From assembly GCA_019775845.1 (NCBI GenBank), contig JADQAV010000031.1, positions 124,138-188,137 of the forward strand: DNA of 64,000 bases. The letters are read 5' to 3'. The notes beneath the pieces were generated by a model. The model did no database searches, was not told where the DNA came from, and saw nothing but the letters and a program-made list of their open reading frames with translations. The stretch is from Myrmaecium sp. VS I D KN 1. Taxonomy: Eukaryota; Ascomycota; Dothideomycetes; Valsariales; Valsariaceae. A program made the position numbers and the translations under genes. Positions 22,327-36,639 of this stretch are shown one piece after another; within the stretch, counting starts at the first letter, position 1, and each line of letters opens with the position of its first letter.

Positions 22327-25300
22327 TTAAGATTATTTTATTCTAATACGCTAGGTTCCCCGGGTATTATATAACTAATATAGAGATATTAGATATTAGT
22401 CTAGACGCCCTCGCTAAGGAGGTTATATAACTATATAATAAGCTTATAACCGCCTAGTAATAGAACTATATAATTAAAACGCTTTATATAGAAATTAAAT
22501 TACTCTAGAACTAGAGAGTAGTTATAGCGACGCCCTCTATTTCTTTTATTACTAAAGTCCTAACTATAATAGCTAAGGCCCTACTAAGACTATACTTCCT
22601 TAACCCGACCTAATATACTTATAATAATCTAAAGGAGTACCCTATATTTAGGATAAACCTTCGTATAAAGCTAGTAATAGACGCCCGTTACTTTAATATA
22701 AAGGAGGAGAAGGCTTAGTATATCTTTAGCCGTCTAGGTAGAAAGGCCGCTTAAATAATCTTACCTTAGATTTATATAAAGGAAGGGAATAATGAGGTAT
22801 TATAGATAGATAAGTTATATAGGATTATAGATATTACCTTCGGGGATATTAATAGTTAGTAGAAGGCCCTCGTACGAGTTAATACTATAAAATAGGGATC
22901 TCGGGATCTAAACGAGTTCCTAAATAAGTTTAATAAAGTTATAATCGAAGCCGAAGGCCTATCTTAGGTAGATAACTAGAAGAAGGCCCTTCTCTAAACG
23001 GCTATTAATATAAAACTCTTATAAGGAATAATTAGGGCTAAGAAAGCTAAGTCGTACGAAGACTATTATAACTAACTTAAATAAATATATAAGGACTAGA
23101 AGATAATAGCTCGGATCTAGAATTATACTAGGTATTATATAATACTAACGTTCTAGCTATAGGCCCCTATTTAACCGTCTTATAACTAGGATTAGATAGA
23201 TTAGGAACTAATTAAGGTAACTATTATAAAGACCTAAGGATTATAGCCTTATACGTGCGCTAAATAAGTAACTTAGAAAAAAGAGACGGATAGAAAAGGT
23301 ATACCTTAGATATAATAAGAAGAATTACTTTACTAGATAGTACTAGCTACTCCCGGCTTAAAAGCCTAAATAAGTTATAGCTATATAAGATATAAAAGAG
23401 GCTAAGGATTCTAATAATAGAGAGTACTAGTTAGCTAATAAAGAATATAAAAAAGTATAACCCTTATATAAAATCGCGAACGAGGGGATAATAGTATAAA
23501 ATCTATAAAGTTTCTCTTTAATTAATAAGACTTTAAGAGATTATATATAAACTTATATCCTTTTATCGTTTATATAATAGTTAATAAGGTATATATAATA
23601 TATACCCTAGTAAATAATAAGTATTTAAGTTATAGAATTATTAATAAGTAGTTTATATAAAAGTAATAGCTTCTAACTTTTAAAATTAAATCTAGAAGAG
23701 TAAAAGAGGTAGCTAGAGGAAAAGGCTAGATTATATAGATTATATAAATAAGGCTAGATATTAAAATATATAAAAAAGAAGGAGCCTTACTTCTATATCC
23801 TTCTAGATTATTTAGAATATAATTCAATCTTAGGAAAGCTATAGCTAGACTATTATAAAACCTAAATAAATTTAAAGAGAGGAAAGATCTTCTTTTATAT
23901 AATAAAGGTTAAGCTACGGTATAAAGGGAGAAAACCTCTACTAAAAATAGAAATTATTTAAATATATATCTCTATTATAGGAGCCTTATTAATAAGAAGA
24001 AAGAAAAGAGGAGAAGTCTAAATATTTATTATAATCCTAGGGGATATTTAGAAGGAGGCTTTATATTTAAGAAGAAGGTTAATCTACTTACGAGCCTACC
24101 TAAATAATACTAAGCTTATTTAGGCCTATTTAAACTAGAAAATATCTCCTTATTTCTACTATATCAGGGCCCCGGGATTAACTATAATATTAAGCTCGTA
24201 TAAAAGGATAGAAAGGAGCTGGAGATATTATAGGACCCTCTATATAATATAATCTAGGATAAACTAGTAATATTAAAGAAAATACTTATTAAACTCCTAG
24301 ATAAGAACTTTATCTAGGTTAGCTATTCTTCTATAATAGTCCTAGTCCTTTTTATATAAAAGCTAGGAAGAGGCTTATACTTCTATATAAATTACTAAGC
24401 CCTTAATATAATTATAAAAAAGGATAGATATCCTTTACCGTTAATTTATAAGACCTTTAGGTAGATTAGCTAAGCTAAATAGTTTATAAAACTAGATATT
24501 AGTATAGCCTTTTATAAGATCTTAATCGCTAAAGGAAAGGAGTAGATAATAGCCTTTTATATAAAGTATAGCTTATATAAATAGCTAGTTACTCCCTTCG
24601 GCCTTATAAATACCCTAAATACTTTCTAAAAATATATTAACTAGACTTTAAGGAAGTACTTAAATAAATTCTATTTAGTCTATATAGACGACGTACTAAT
24701 ATACTTAGACGGAAGTTTATAAGACTACTATATAAAGGTTAAAGAGATACTAGAAAAGTTAAAGGAAGCTAAGCTTTCTCTAGATATTAATAAATATAAA
24801 TTTAAAGTAAAGGAGATTAAGTACCTCAGATTTATTATATAAGTAGGAGGGGGAATATAGATAAATCCTATAAAGGTTAAAGTAATATAAGAATAGGAAG
24901 CTCTATCTTCTTCTATTAAAGAAGTTAAAGGATTCCTAAGCTTCGCTAATTTCTATTAATACTTTATAAAGGACTTCTTAAAGGTTATATAACCCCTAAT
25001 AAAACTAACTTATAAGGATAAGACCTTTAGATAGATAAAGGAATATTAAGATACTTTTATAAAGCTAAAGAAGATATTCTTAGAAGGGCCGGTACTTATA
25101 ATATTTAACCCCCTTTATATAACGGTAATTAAGAGTAATTCCTTAGGTTATAATATTAGGGGAGTCCTCTCTTAGTATAGCGAAGATAGTTTACTTAGGC
25201 TATACGCCTTCTTTTTAAAGAAGAATTTACTAGCTAAGTATAACTATAAGACTTATAATAAAGAACTACTAGCCGTCGTATAATACTTAAAGGAATAGAA

Positions 25301-27594
25301 CTTAGAGCTAAGATTAGTTAAGGAATTTAAAGTTATTATAGACTACGAGAACTTAGAGTACTTCTTTAGTTCTAAGAAACTAATAGAGAGGTATATATAA
25401 TAATAGCTATTTTTTAGCTAGTTTAAGTTCTACTTCCGTTATAAGAAAGGTACTAAGAATAGCGCAGTAGACGCCTTATTAAGAAGAATATACGATATAC
25501 TAAATAATACGGATAAATAGGTAATTAATTATATAAGTTAACTACTTCACTAATTAGTCCTAAAAGGATATATAGTAGCCTTACTACTAGCCCCCGTTAT
25601 AATAGAAGAGATCCCTTCGGAATAGGAAATAACTAAGAATTATAATAAAGTCTACTAGAAAGCGATTTAAATTATATAAAATAAAGCCCGGTAGTTTCTT
25701 TTATAACTCTAGCTTAAGATCTCTATAAAAGAATACGAACTAGACGAGGAAAGCTTTATCCTTTACTAGAAGAGATATTAGATACTAAAGTATAAATTAT
25801 TATATATAAAGATTATTTAGGAGGCTTATAACTCGATACTAGCTAGATATTTAGGATAGGAATAAATATATATATATATATATATTACCTAAGTATATTT
25901 CTAGTTAAATATAAGTAGGGATATAAGGTAATTTATATAGAACTATACTATATACGGAAGAACTAAGGCTTTCTAGTAATAGAAATAAGGACTCTTAAAA
26001 CCCCTACCTATCCCTAATAGACTATAGTAGGAAATATTAATAGACTTTATAACTAACCTCTTAGAAAGTAGAGGTCGTATAAATATTTTAGTTATTATAA
26101 ACTAGCTAATAAGAGGGGTAATTTTTAAAAAAGTAAAAAAAATAATAGTAGAATATCTAGTAAAGATTATAGTCTAAAGCTTTATATAATATTACGGCTT
26201 CCCTAGAGTAATTACCTTAGATAGGGGCACCTAACTTATAGGAGAACTCTAGTTATATATATATATAGGTTAATAGGGATTAAAAGGCGCCTAAGTATAG
26301 CTTATTATCTATAAATAGACGGCGCTATAGAAAGGATTAATAGTACTATAAAGGCCTATCTAAGGGCCTATAATTATTCTAATTAAAGTAACTAGGTAAG
26401 GCTACTCCCCTTAGCTAAATTAGCTCTTAACGCTTATATAAATATTATAATAAGAACTAGCTCCTTCTTTTTATTTTATAAGTTCGAGCTATCCTCCTTT
26501 AAACTAAAAGAATTATTAGAGGAAGCCCTAGCTAGGACTAGGACCCTCTTATAAAAAGAAGAATAGATTATATAAACTATTAGAAATATAGTTAAATAGG
26601 TAAAGGTATTTATAATTTATACCTAATAAGAAGCTAAACGCTAGGTAAATAAGAGGAGAGATCTAACCCTAGAATACTATATAAGGGATAAGGTCTAGCT
26701 ATCCCTAAAGAATATTTATATAATATAGCTATATAAGAAACTAGATTAGAAGAATACTAAGTATATTATTTTAGAGACTATAGGCTTATATATTATATAA
26801 CTAGATACTCCTCCTAGAATCTATAATATCTTTTACGTAGATTAAGTCTACTTAGTAGTAAATAACCCCTTATTATACTAGTAAATAGATAACTCCTAAC
26901 CCCTACCGATATAAGAGGATAGCGAGGATAAATATATAATTAAGAAGATTATTAATAAGCGCCGTACGAAGAGGGGGAGAGGCTAATAGATATAATATTT
27001 AATAAAATAAGTAGACTATGCTAGACCTACCTAAGAATCTAAAGTTTTATTAGAAAATATAGCAGCCTTAAAAGACTAGCTTATATAAAAGGAAGGAACT
27101 TCTTAATAATAAATACTAATAGAAGATAAATATAGCGGTAAAGAGGTAAGGACTTTTATTTATTCTATAAACTACTAACTAAATTCTTAGGGTAAAGAGA
27201 AGTAAAGGTACTAGATTATACTAGATAAGAATAGACTATTATATATATAAATAAGCCTCTATATTAAAATAATAGGAGGAAGAATAACTAAGGTATAGGA
27301 GGTATAAAAGCCTCCTAGCAGTTCCGGTAAGGATAACACTACTAATAGGACTTTTATTTATAGGATATATAGGCGCCCTTATAAAACCTAGTAATTTATA
27401 TAATATTCCCGAAGTTCCTATATGGTCTATAGGCGTAGTAAATAGGGAAAGGGGCGCTACGGGAGGTAATTAATATAGCGTTAATATAGGATTAGCGGGC
27501 TATAACGAGCTAGGAAACTAAAATTAGTAAGGACTATTATTTAAAAGACCGGACCTTAGTACTTACCTAGCGAATAGTAACTAAGGGACGATCC

Positions 27595-29686
27595 TAAGGT
27601 AGCCTATTTAGTATTAAATACTAACTAAATACGGTCCCTGCTAACTAAAAAAAAAACCGTACTAAAAATAGGGGGGCCCTACTAATAAAAAAAACCGTAC
27701 TAAAAATTTAGATTAAAAAAAACCCGAAAAAATCTATTTATAGGAGCTTAGTTTCCTCCCTTAAAAATCCTGAAAAATCTAATTAATTTAGATTCAAAAA
27801 GTAAAATTAGTATAGCCTAGCTATCTAGGTATTTATCTAGACTTTTTAAGATTTTTTTAGATTTTTCTAGATTTTTTTTTAGTAATTTTTTTTCCTTAGA
27901 AAAAAATCATTTTTTATTTTTTTTATATTAAATATTTATAAACACTAATAAGTATAATACTATTTTTCTTATATTTTTATCTATTTTATTTAAGAAGTTA
28001 GTTAGTTTTTCTAGATTCTTTAGAAAGTATCCTATATATAGTACTAGGCTAAAAGTCTGAATAGTTAGGCTATCTTATACTAAAACTCGCTATTTTATCT
28101 ATACTTAAACCCTATACTAGAGTAATATATATAAGTAACTAATTAAATATTCTAAAAATAAATATCTTAAAGTATCTTTTTATATACTTAAAATAATTAT
28201 ATATATTCTGAAGAATTTATTTAGATTTAAAGTCTCTTAATTTTTATTTTTCTCTTTTTTACTAGTAAATTCGCTTATTTTCGCTTAATTTTAGGAAGGC
28301 TAAAATATAAACTAATATAAATAAGTAACTAAAATAGATATAAGCTTGGTTCCTAATAATATATTCTCTTAAATATATATATATTTTATAATATATTTGT
28401 TCTAGATTTTTTAAAACTTATATAAGTATTTTAAATATTAAATTAGAAATTAGCCTTTAAAATAGTAATGTTTTTTATTTATAATAATTTAATAGAGAAA
28501 TAATAATATATATTATAATTTCTTCTATTTAAATAATAGTTTAATATATCTAGATTATAAATTATAAATTTTATTAAATAAAAATACCTCTAGTATAGTT
28601 AAATTACTGGTTAAAATAGTAGACTTAGGTAGAGAAATAGGGTCCTATTCAGACTTTTATCCACCGACTATACCTTAACTAAATGAATTTTATAAAAGAT
28701 AAGATTATTAATTAAAAATCTTCTAACTTTTTATTCCTATAATAGAAAAGGTTAAAAAGAAATATTATGGTTACGTTTAGGTATCTAGATCTTTAACCTA
28801 AACTATAAAGTCTATATAAAAAGTATAGATTTTAAAATTAATTTATTTAGTTTAAAAATCTAGGGTTTCCCCCCTTTTGTTTAAAAAATCTAAGAATAGA
28901 AATCCTAAATCTCTAATAACTTCTTTTAGCCGCGCTTAAACTCTTTAAAAATTAGTATATAGATACTAGATAGTATTAACTATAATATATTAGATATATA
29001 TAACTGCCCCTTAAATAGATTATTTATTATTAATTTATTTAGATTTAATATCTAGAGTTCTCTTCTTTCTCGCTTAAAATCCTCTCCCTCCCTTACTTAA
29101 AAGTATTCTCTTAATATTTTTAAAAGATTAATAACTTTTTCTAGCCGCGCTTAATTTATTTAAAAATCCGTATATATATTAGATAATATCTATTATAATA
29201 TATTAAACTTATATTTATACCCTATATAAAACGAATTTATAATTAATTTATTTATATTTAATATTTAAGATTTTACCTTAGAAAGCCCTCCCTCGCTTAT
29301 ATATTAGTACTAAAAATAGCTATTAAAAATTAGAAATACTATTAAAATAAGAAGAGTAAAGTAATATAGATTTATATTTATAAAAATAAGAAAGATAGAG
29401 GTTAAAAATAAAACAAAAAGATAAAAAAAAAACTAAAAAAAAAACTAAAAAAATCAAAAAAAAAAATCAAAAAAAGACCTAAAAAAGACTAGAAAAATCC
29501 TAAAAAATCGGTAAAAATCCGCGATTATCGGAAATATATTTAAAAGAATTTAGTAACTAAAACCCGACCCGTACTAAATCCTCCCTACTAAAACCCGACC
29601 CGAACTAAAAGAATAAGGGCTCTACTAACTAAAAAACCCGACGGGTTTTAGCTGGCACGGGTTTACTAACTAAATAGGCTACCCTA
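27595..29686 (+). mobile_element. hAT-like TIR DNA transposon, copy 3, complete ends
   Basis: It starts TAAGGTAGCC and ends GGCTACCCTA, that is TAGGGTAGCC inverted, one difference in ten. The flanks are GACGATCC (27587-27594) and GATAATCC (29687-29694), an 8-base target duplication differing only by two transitions. Reversing RIP at the first dinucleotide would give CA(A/G)GG termini, which together with 8-base duplications is the hAT pattern. Length 2092 bases. The interior is AT-rich with long A and T runs and no readable transposase, so it is probably non-autonomous. It is inserted in the gypsy A element, hence younger than it. Confidence 0.7.
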
Positions 29687-30495
29687 GATAATCCTAGCTA
29701 TTAACCTAAAGGAGGAATAAATAGGCTAGTATCTTCTAGACCTTACGCTAGGCAGCGGATATTAGTATAGTTTTATAAGAAGTAAAAGAAGGCTACTTAC
29801 CTAGCGAGCTATATAGTAAACTTAGAAAAGGTATAACTTAATAATAGCTATTAATTTAAACTATATATAGCGGCGTTTATCCTCTTCTACTATGGGAGGC
29901 ACCTATAGACAGGTACGGAATAAGTAGGATATATATGTAACAGTAGGTACGGCGGAGGTAGGTAAAGCTATTAAAGCTTAATTAGGGTTAAAATCTATCT
30001 TATAGGCTAGAATAGACGAATATTCTATACTAATATTAGTAATTATATTAAAGAGAAGGATAAGATATTATATAGGGATAGTAGTAAGATATAATAAAGA
30101 TAAGAAAGAGAGAGAGACGGGGATAGAGCTAATAATTAAGAATAATAAAGAGGAAAGGAAGTAGAGATAAAGGAGAAAAGAGCTTCTTTTTATAAATAAG
30201 GCTAGATTAAGAAATAGTTAAATAATACTATAAAAAATAGAAAGAAGTAATAACTATATAATATACGCTACCTTATATAAAGTATCTAGAAACTAGAGAA
30301 GAGTAGTAATTATAGAGAAAGAGTAGTCGACCTCTTATAATAGAAAAGGAGGATATTAAGCTAATATAAAGGCTAATATTATATTATATCTTAATAAGGA
30401 AGATAGTTAACTATAGTCGACTAATACGGTAAAGATAGTTAATTACTATTATATAAAGGTATACTATAGCCTAGAAGAGGGGAGGAGGGGGGTAA

Positions 30496-30716
30496 TATTA
30501 AGGGCCTAAGGCTAGGGAGGCTAAAGACTCGTCTTATTAAAGATAAGGCTTTATAAGCTAGTATATAACTATTATGTACTTATATATATAACCTCTTAGG
30601 GGCACCGTACGAACTAGCGACCCCCCTTATATTCTTAACTTTCCTTCCTTAGATAATCCTTCTTATCTTATAGTTAATCTATTAGGCTATTTCTAGCCGC
30701 GGTTCAGACAGTAATA
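30496..30716 (+). repeat. 3' LTR of gypsy family A (221 bases)
   Basis: It begins TATTAAGGGCC directly after a polypurine tract and ends ACAGTAATA. It matches 22106-22326 over the whole length. Confidence 0.8.
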
Positions 30717-31199
30717 AATATAAAAGATAGAGGATAGGTAGAGTAGAGGATACCTCTATATAGTAGCTTTTATTAAAGTTATCGAAGCTATAGAAGATAA
30801 GTAAGGAACTAGTATAATAGCTAAATAAAGAGAGTAAAAAACTCTACTATTTATATATATATATATATAACTATAGAAGCCTAAGTAATAAGTAATATAA
30901 CTATAATAGCCTAGGTAATAAGTAATATAACTAGTAGATATATACTATATAGTATTAAAAGGGGGCAGGCCCCTAGTAAATTAATAGACTAGAAGAAGAT
31001 ATTATAAACGGCCGCGATAGTAAGAAGAACGGTAAAAAGTAGTAAGAGCTATTAATCTAGGGATAATAAAATAAGTAGATAAAGTAGCGTCTATAATACT
31101 CTTAGTAGCTTAATTACGGTCTGTATTATATTAACCGCGCAGATTAAGATAGTAGATAGAATTAATATATCCTAATAAATATATCTAACATTTCTAAGG

Positions 31200-34100
31200 G
31201 CTAATTAGTACTAAATAAAAACTAAGAAGGGAGGATACTAACTAAAGATAATACCGCGGTTATAATTAGGTCGTCGTTTATAACCTCCTTAATAACGCGA
31301 CGTTTTTATTCCTCCTTACGCGCGATGCCTAATATAGAGTAGTCTCTACTATATAAGACTAGTCTAGATTACTTAAATATATTATTACCCGTATAGGCGT
31401 AAAGGCCCTCGGAGTACTTAAGGAACGCGCTATAAAAGTTAGATTAGGTTAATTATAGATAGAAGGAGAATATACTCTCGAATAACCTTAATAATCTCGC
31501 TGGCTTTAAATCTTTAATATAGATATTAAGTTCCTCCTTATAAGGCCCGGAGGCCCTCTTAGTAGTAGTTCTAGTAGATTTAGAGTTAATTAACTATCTA
31601 ATCTCCTATACCTAGGTCTTAACGAGTTTAGGTACTTATAAAAGAGCTAAGTTAGTAAGTTATAAGCTAAAAAGAGCTGAAGAACTATATAGAAAAATAG
31701 TGTTACTTATATTTAGTATAATAAGTATATCTTATTCCTATAATATTATCTAAGGATAAGATAAGATGCTACAGGTCCTTATTAGTACTAAACTTATAAA
31801 TTTCTATTTTACATATCCTTATATCTATTATAATATCGGTCTATATATCTTAGATATAGATTTTTAGATTCTATACTAGCTTCTCCATCCTATAGACGAC
31901 GTTTTATTAATAAAGCTGCGGGTATAGTAAACGGAGGCTAGATAATATTAGCTAGTATAATTAAAGCCTAAAATAAGCCTAATAAAATTTAAAACTAATA
32001 GGCTAGCCTACTAAATAAGAGATAATAGTAATAGTAGTATAGAGATATAAAGATTAGGAAGCGAGCGACTTAAATTTTAGTATTATAAGTATAGTATATA
32101 CTAATTTTAAAGCGGATACTAAGCAAGCTAAGGACGGCTTAAGTCTTAGAGAGGGGATAATACTAGAAACTATCCTAGCTAGTAGTTTTAGGAGGTATTA
32201 GATAGCCTTAGATAATATAGATAGCTTTAAGTAGTACTAAGTAATACTAAGCGGCCCTCTAGGCTAATATAGGCTAGATAGTGCGAAAGAATAGTAGACT
32301 AGGGTTTATACTAATAATAAGAGTAATAATAGTATTAATAGCTAGTTAGAGGAGCTCTAGCTACTAAGAAATATAAAGAAGGTTTCTACTATTTAAAGAA
32401 AAGTTAAAGTTAGTAGTAGGACTTAAGTAATTTATCTTAATTAATATTATAAGAATCTTTACTACCTTTAATAAGCTTTATAATCTAAGCTAGAGATTAA
32501 CCCCTAGAGTAAACTACCCCCGGAATATTATAAATACCTAGACCTCTTCTTTTAAGTAAAAGCTAAGGAATTACTACTATACCGCCCCTTTAACTATATA
32601 ATTATATTATAAGAAGGGAAGTAACCCTTATTTAGAAGAGTCTTTAATATATCTATAAGGGAACTTAAGGTCCTTCTAAAATACCTTAGGGAAGAGCTTA
32701 GAAAGGAATTTATATAATAATCTAAATCCCCGGCCGGCGTACTAGTACTATCTATATATAAACTAAAAAGAGGATTAAAGTTCTATATAAACTACTATAG
32801 CTTCAACGCTATTATATAGAAAGACTATAATATAGTACTTTAAATCCGGGAAATATTAAACTAAATATATTATACTAAGTATTTTTCTAAGGTAGATATA
32901 ATATCTACCTTTAATAGGATCTAGATTAAGGAAGGAGATGAATAGAAAATAACGTTCTATATATAATATAGCCTCTTTTTAAAATTTTATTATATCCTTT
33001 AATTTAGCTAATACCCCTGCTACCTTTTAAGCTTTTATTAATAACTCCCTATAAGAAAACCTAGATAAGTTCTATACTGCTTACCTAAACGGCGTTTTAA
33101 TTTATAGTAATCTACTTAAAGAGTAAAAGAAATATATCGAACTAGTTCCTTAGGCCCTATAAAAGACCGGGTTATACTACGATATTTTAAAGAATAAATT
33201 TTATATATAAGAAGTAAGATACCTAGGGCTTCTTATTACTATAAATAGAATAAGATAGACCTAAAGAAGGTAAAAGCTATATAAAACTAATATATCCTTA
33301 GAAATATAATAGATATAAGAGGCTTCCTAGAATTCGTAAATTCTTATCGGAGGTTTATAAAGGGCTTTTTAAAGCTAGCTAAACCTTTAATTAATTTAAC
33401 TTAGAAGGGGATTAAGTTTATCTAGATAAATATTTATTAGAAAGCCTTTAAGACTCTAAAAGAAGTCCTTATCTCTATACTAATACTTTAGCTCTTTAAT
33501 CCGGAAAAACTATACTTTATAAAAATAGATACCTTAGACTCTATTATAGCTAAAGTACTCTTCTAAAAGAATAATAAGAGATTTCTCTATCTAGTAGCCT
33601 TTTTTAATAAGAAGATATAGGGAGCTAAATATAATTATAAGACCTATAATAAAGAACTTCTTATAATTATCTAAGCTTTTAAATACTAGCGGGTAGAACT
33701 AAAAGGAATAGAGCTCTTAGTCTTAGTCTTAGTATTTATAGATTATAAGAATCTAGAATATTTTATAAAAACTTATACTTTATCTAAGAGATAAGTCTAT
33801 TAGCCTAAGTTCTTTTTTTAATTTTAACTTCTAGATCTTATACCGACCTAGTAGATTAAATATAAAAGCTAATACTTTATCTAGATAGTTAGGAGTATTC
33901 CGCTATTAGCTATTAAGTTAGCCTAATCTAAAATTAAAAAAGCGGATAAGCTAGCCTAGCAGGTTTAAGAAGTAATAGAATTTCTTAAGGAATAAATTTA
34001 TATTATATAAGATACCTAGGAACGTACTACTAGTTAGTACTATTATAATATACTTAAATACTAAATAGGAGACTTAGTCTAGTTAGATATAAGGAATATT

Positions 34101-35039
34101 TAGATAATCCGGCCTATTAAGAAATTAGATTACTATTAAATAAGCCTATTCTAAATCCTCGAAGAGATTAGCTTATATATTTATAAGTTAGGCTTACCTA
34201 AAGGGTTAAATTTATACTTAAATTTTAACATTTCTCTACTCTACCCGGCCCTTCTAAATCCCTTACTAGGATAAGACTCCTTAAAGCCCCTAGGCCTAGT
34301 TTAAACTATAATAAATTAAGGGGAGAAATATAATAAATAGGAAGTTAAGAATATTATAAATCCCTATATTTAATATATTAACTAGTACTAGGAACGCCTA
34401 GAATATATAGTTTAATAGATAAGATAAGATATAAACTAGACTAGTAGCCGGCTAAGAACCTTTAAGAAAGTACTCTCTTTATAATAGTCTTTTACTTCCT
34501 ATATCTATATAAACTAGGACCGGAAGAAAGCTTCTAGAACCCGCTAGATTAGGAACTCCCTTACTAGGAAACCTTAACGGAGTTCAGTCTTAAAGGGGGA
34601 GGCAGTAATATTATAATTATAGAAATCTCCTGATAAAGGTGAAGTATAAATACTATAACTCTAATATAGGCTACTTTATAAATATTATATAGTATTACTA
34701 TTTATAAACTAGTTATTACTATAAATATTTTATAGATATATATTCTATTTCTTTTACTCTTATTATAATTCTTAATAGTTATTATTTAGGACTAAATAGC
34801 TAAATAAAGAGATAATTATATATAAATATTTTATTTACTTTTTTATTTCTATTTTCCTTTCTTTTCTTCTTTATTAAATATGCTATAACTAAATAATATT
34901 TCTTAGAATATAATCTCTTTTATACTTATTCTAGAATCTTATAGCTTTAGGCCTATTTTAATATCTAGCTTATATTAGACCTTAAACCTTAAACCTTAAA
35001 CCTAATTATAGCTTTAGCTAAGTAACTACTATAACTTTA
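31200..35039 (+). mobile_element. Second Ty3/gypsy family fossil (family C)
   Basis: On the plus strand, a gypsy reverse transcriptase is recognisable at about 32.5-33.2 kb from spaced family-typical residues. RNase H (about 33.5-33.9 kb) and an integrase-like part follow. A purine tract (aaagggggaggcag, near 34596-34609) may mark the start of an LTR running toward 35.0 kb, but no partner LTR was identified, so both outer limits are approximate. It differs from family A. It is broken with very many breaks and RIP-saturated. Confidence 0.6.
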
Positions 35040-35050
35040 TTAAGCCTAAG

Positions 35051-36503
35051 TAGATCCGGTTAGTAGACCTAAGCTAACTGAAACCCGTCGGGTTTTTCAG
35101 CTAGCAGAGCCCCTGAGTTTTTAGTTCCGGTCGGGCCTCGGCTTAGATCTTTTAGCTACGGTTAGCTCGGGCTTTCTTTAGTAGAACCTAGTTTTTTCCC
35201 AGATTTTTTCTAATATTTCTTTTTTATTTTTTTCGATTTTTTTTATTTTTTCTTAATCTTATTTATTAAAGTTTTTATTTTAGTGTTATTTCTATAACTA
35301 TTAGACTTTAATAAATTATTATTATTTTCCTATTTATTTATATATATAATTCTTATCTTTAAAAAGTATTTTTAGTATTAATATCTAAGCGAGGTAGGCT
35401 AAGGCGGGGTAGAAATAAAAGCCTCTTATTCTAAATAAATTAATAATAAATGCTATACTTATAGGGCAGTAATAGAAATTTAATATATTAGAAATAGATA
35501 TTATCTAGTATTTATTTTCTAGCTTTTAAGAAAGTTAACCGCGGAGTACTAGAGTTTTTAAATTTTTAATATTTTTAATCCTTAAAATTTAGGCGAGAAG
35601 GGGGGAAACCCTAGACCCCTAAATTCTAAGCGAGAGGCGGGGAAAACCCCAGACTTTAATCCTAAAGAATAAATAATAAATAATCCACTTAAGTAGTAGT
35701 TATATAAATCTAATATATTATAATTAATACTATCTAGTACCTATATTCTGATTCTTAAGAAATTTAAGCGCGGCGCTTTAAAATTATTAGATTTTTAAAG
35801 ATCCTTATCCCTAGATTTAAAGCGAGGGATAGGAAAACCCTAGATTTTTAAATTAAATAAATTAATTAAAAGATCTATACTTATTATATAAACTATATAT
35901 TATAAGATATAAATCTAGATATTTAAAAGTATCTATAGTATTTTTTTAATTCTTTCTATTAAGAGAATAAAAAGTTAAAAGATTTCTAATTAATAATCTT
36001 ATCTTTTATAAAATTTTTATAGGGAAGACTAGTTACTTTTTAAAAAATTTAATAAGAATAATTACTTCTTTAATTAAATTAATTTAAAACTAAAGAAAAA
36101 TAGTATTAGACTTATTAGTATTTATATAATCTATAAAAACTAGAAAGATTTAGTATTTACTAATATCTAATATAAAAAAAATAAAGAAGATTTCTTTTTT
36201 AAGAAAAAAAAATTCTAAAAAAACTTAAAAAAAATCTAGAAAAATCTAAATAAATACCTAGGAGGCTAGATTAAACTAGTTTAGCTATTTTAGATTATAA
36301 TTAATTAGAACTTTTAGGATTTTTAAGGTAGAAAAATTAGCTTCTATATAAATCTTTTTAGAATTTTTAAGTTTTTTATAGATTCTAAGGTTTAGTTTAG
36401 TTAGTTTTAGGTTAATAGAGCCTCTAGATTTTTAGCTTAGGTTTTTTTTTTAGCTAGCTATACCCCTATTTAGTTAGCTTTTAGAACCTAATAGGCTACC
36501 TTA
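35051..36503 (-). mobile_element. hAT-like TIR DNA transposon, copy 4, reverse orientation
   Basis: The right boundary is GGCTACCTTA (ending at 36503); the left boundary begins TAGATCCGG at 35051 and then follows the inverted right end of copy 3 (gttagtagacc, then the aaacccgtcgggttt palindrome near 35081-35095). Both sides carry a perfect 8-base duplication AGCCTAAG (35043-35050 and 36504-36511). Length 1453 bases, shorter than copy 3. No coding sequence is readable. The left terminal repeat has drifted more than the right one. Confidence 0.7.
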
Positions 36504-36639
36504 AGCCTAAGACTTTCCTATAAACCTTATACTCTATACTTATAAAGGTAATTAGTATATTAACTTAGATTAAAAGATATCTAGAGAATATTAGATTAGA
36601 ATATATATCTATAGTTATAATCCGTAAGTATAGACTGGA

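Larger units (their letters stand above)
22106..30716 (+). mobile_element. Ty3/gypsy family A element, complete layout, fossil
   Basis: Two 221-base LTRs (22106-22326 and 30496-30716) are about nine-tenths identical by eye, the differences being mostly C/T and G/A. Between them in order on the plus strand are a gag-like part (about 22.4-23.5 kb), a protease region (about 23.5-24.0 kb), reverse transcriptase with a YIDD-type box near 24690, RNase H (about 25.1-25.5 kb), integrase (about 25.6-26.8 kb) and a 3' non-coding part. A polypurine tract (ggggaggaggggggtaa) precedes the 3' LTR. hAT-like copy 3 (27595-29686) is inserted in its 3' part. It looks whole in layout but broken throughout with very many breaks. 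No matching 5-base target duplication was seen. It is old; RIP forbids a clock estimate. Confidence 0.75.

Noticed and set aside
27595-29686. Tc1/mariner assignment because TA flanks the GGTAGCC termini
   Set aside because: When TA is counted as part of the terminus, copies 3 and 4 show 8-base duplications (one perfect, one with two transitions), which fits hAT better than a TA target.
34980-35005. Three cttaaacc-like units, suggestive of telomere repeats
   Set aside because: The unit is not the fungal telomere repeat (TTAGGG/CCCTAA), there are only three copies, and they lie inside transposon debris.
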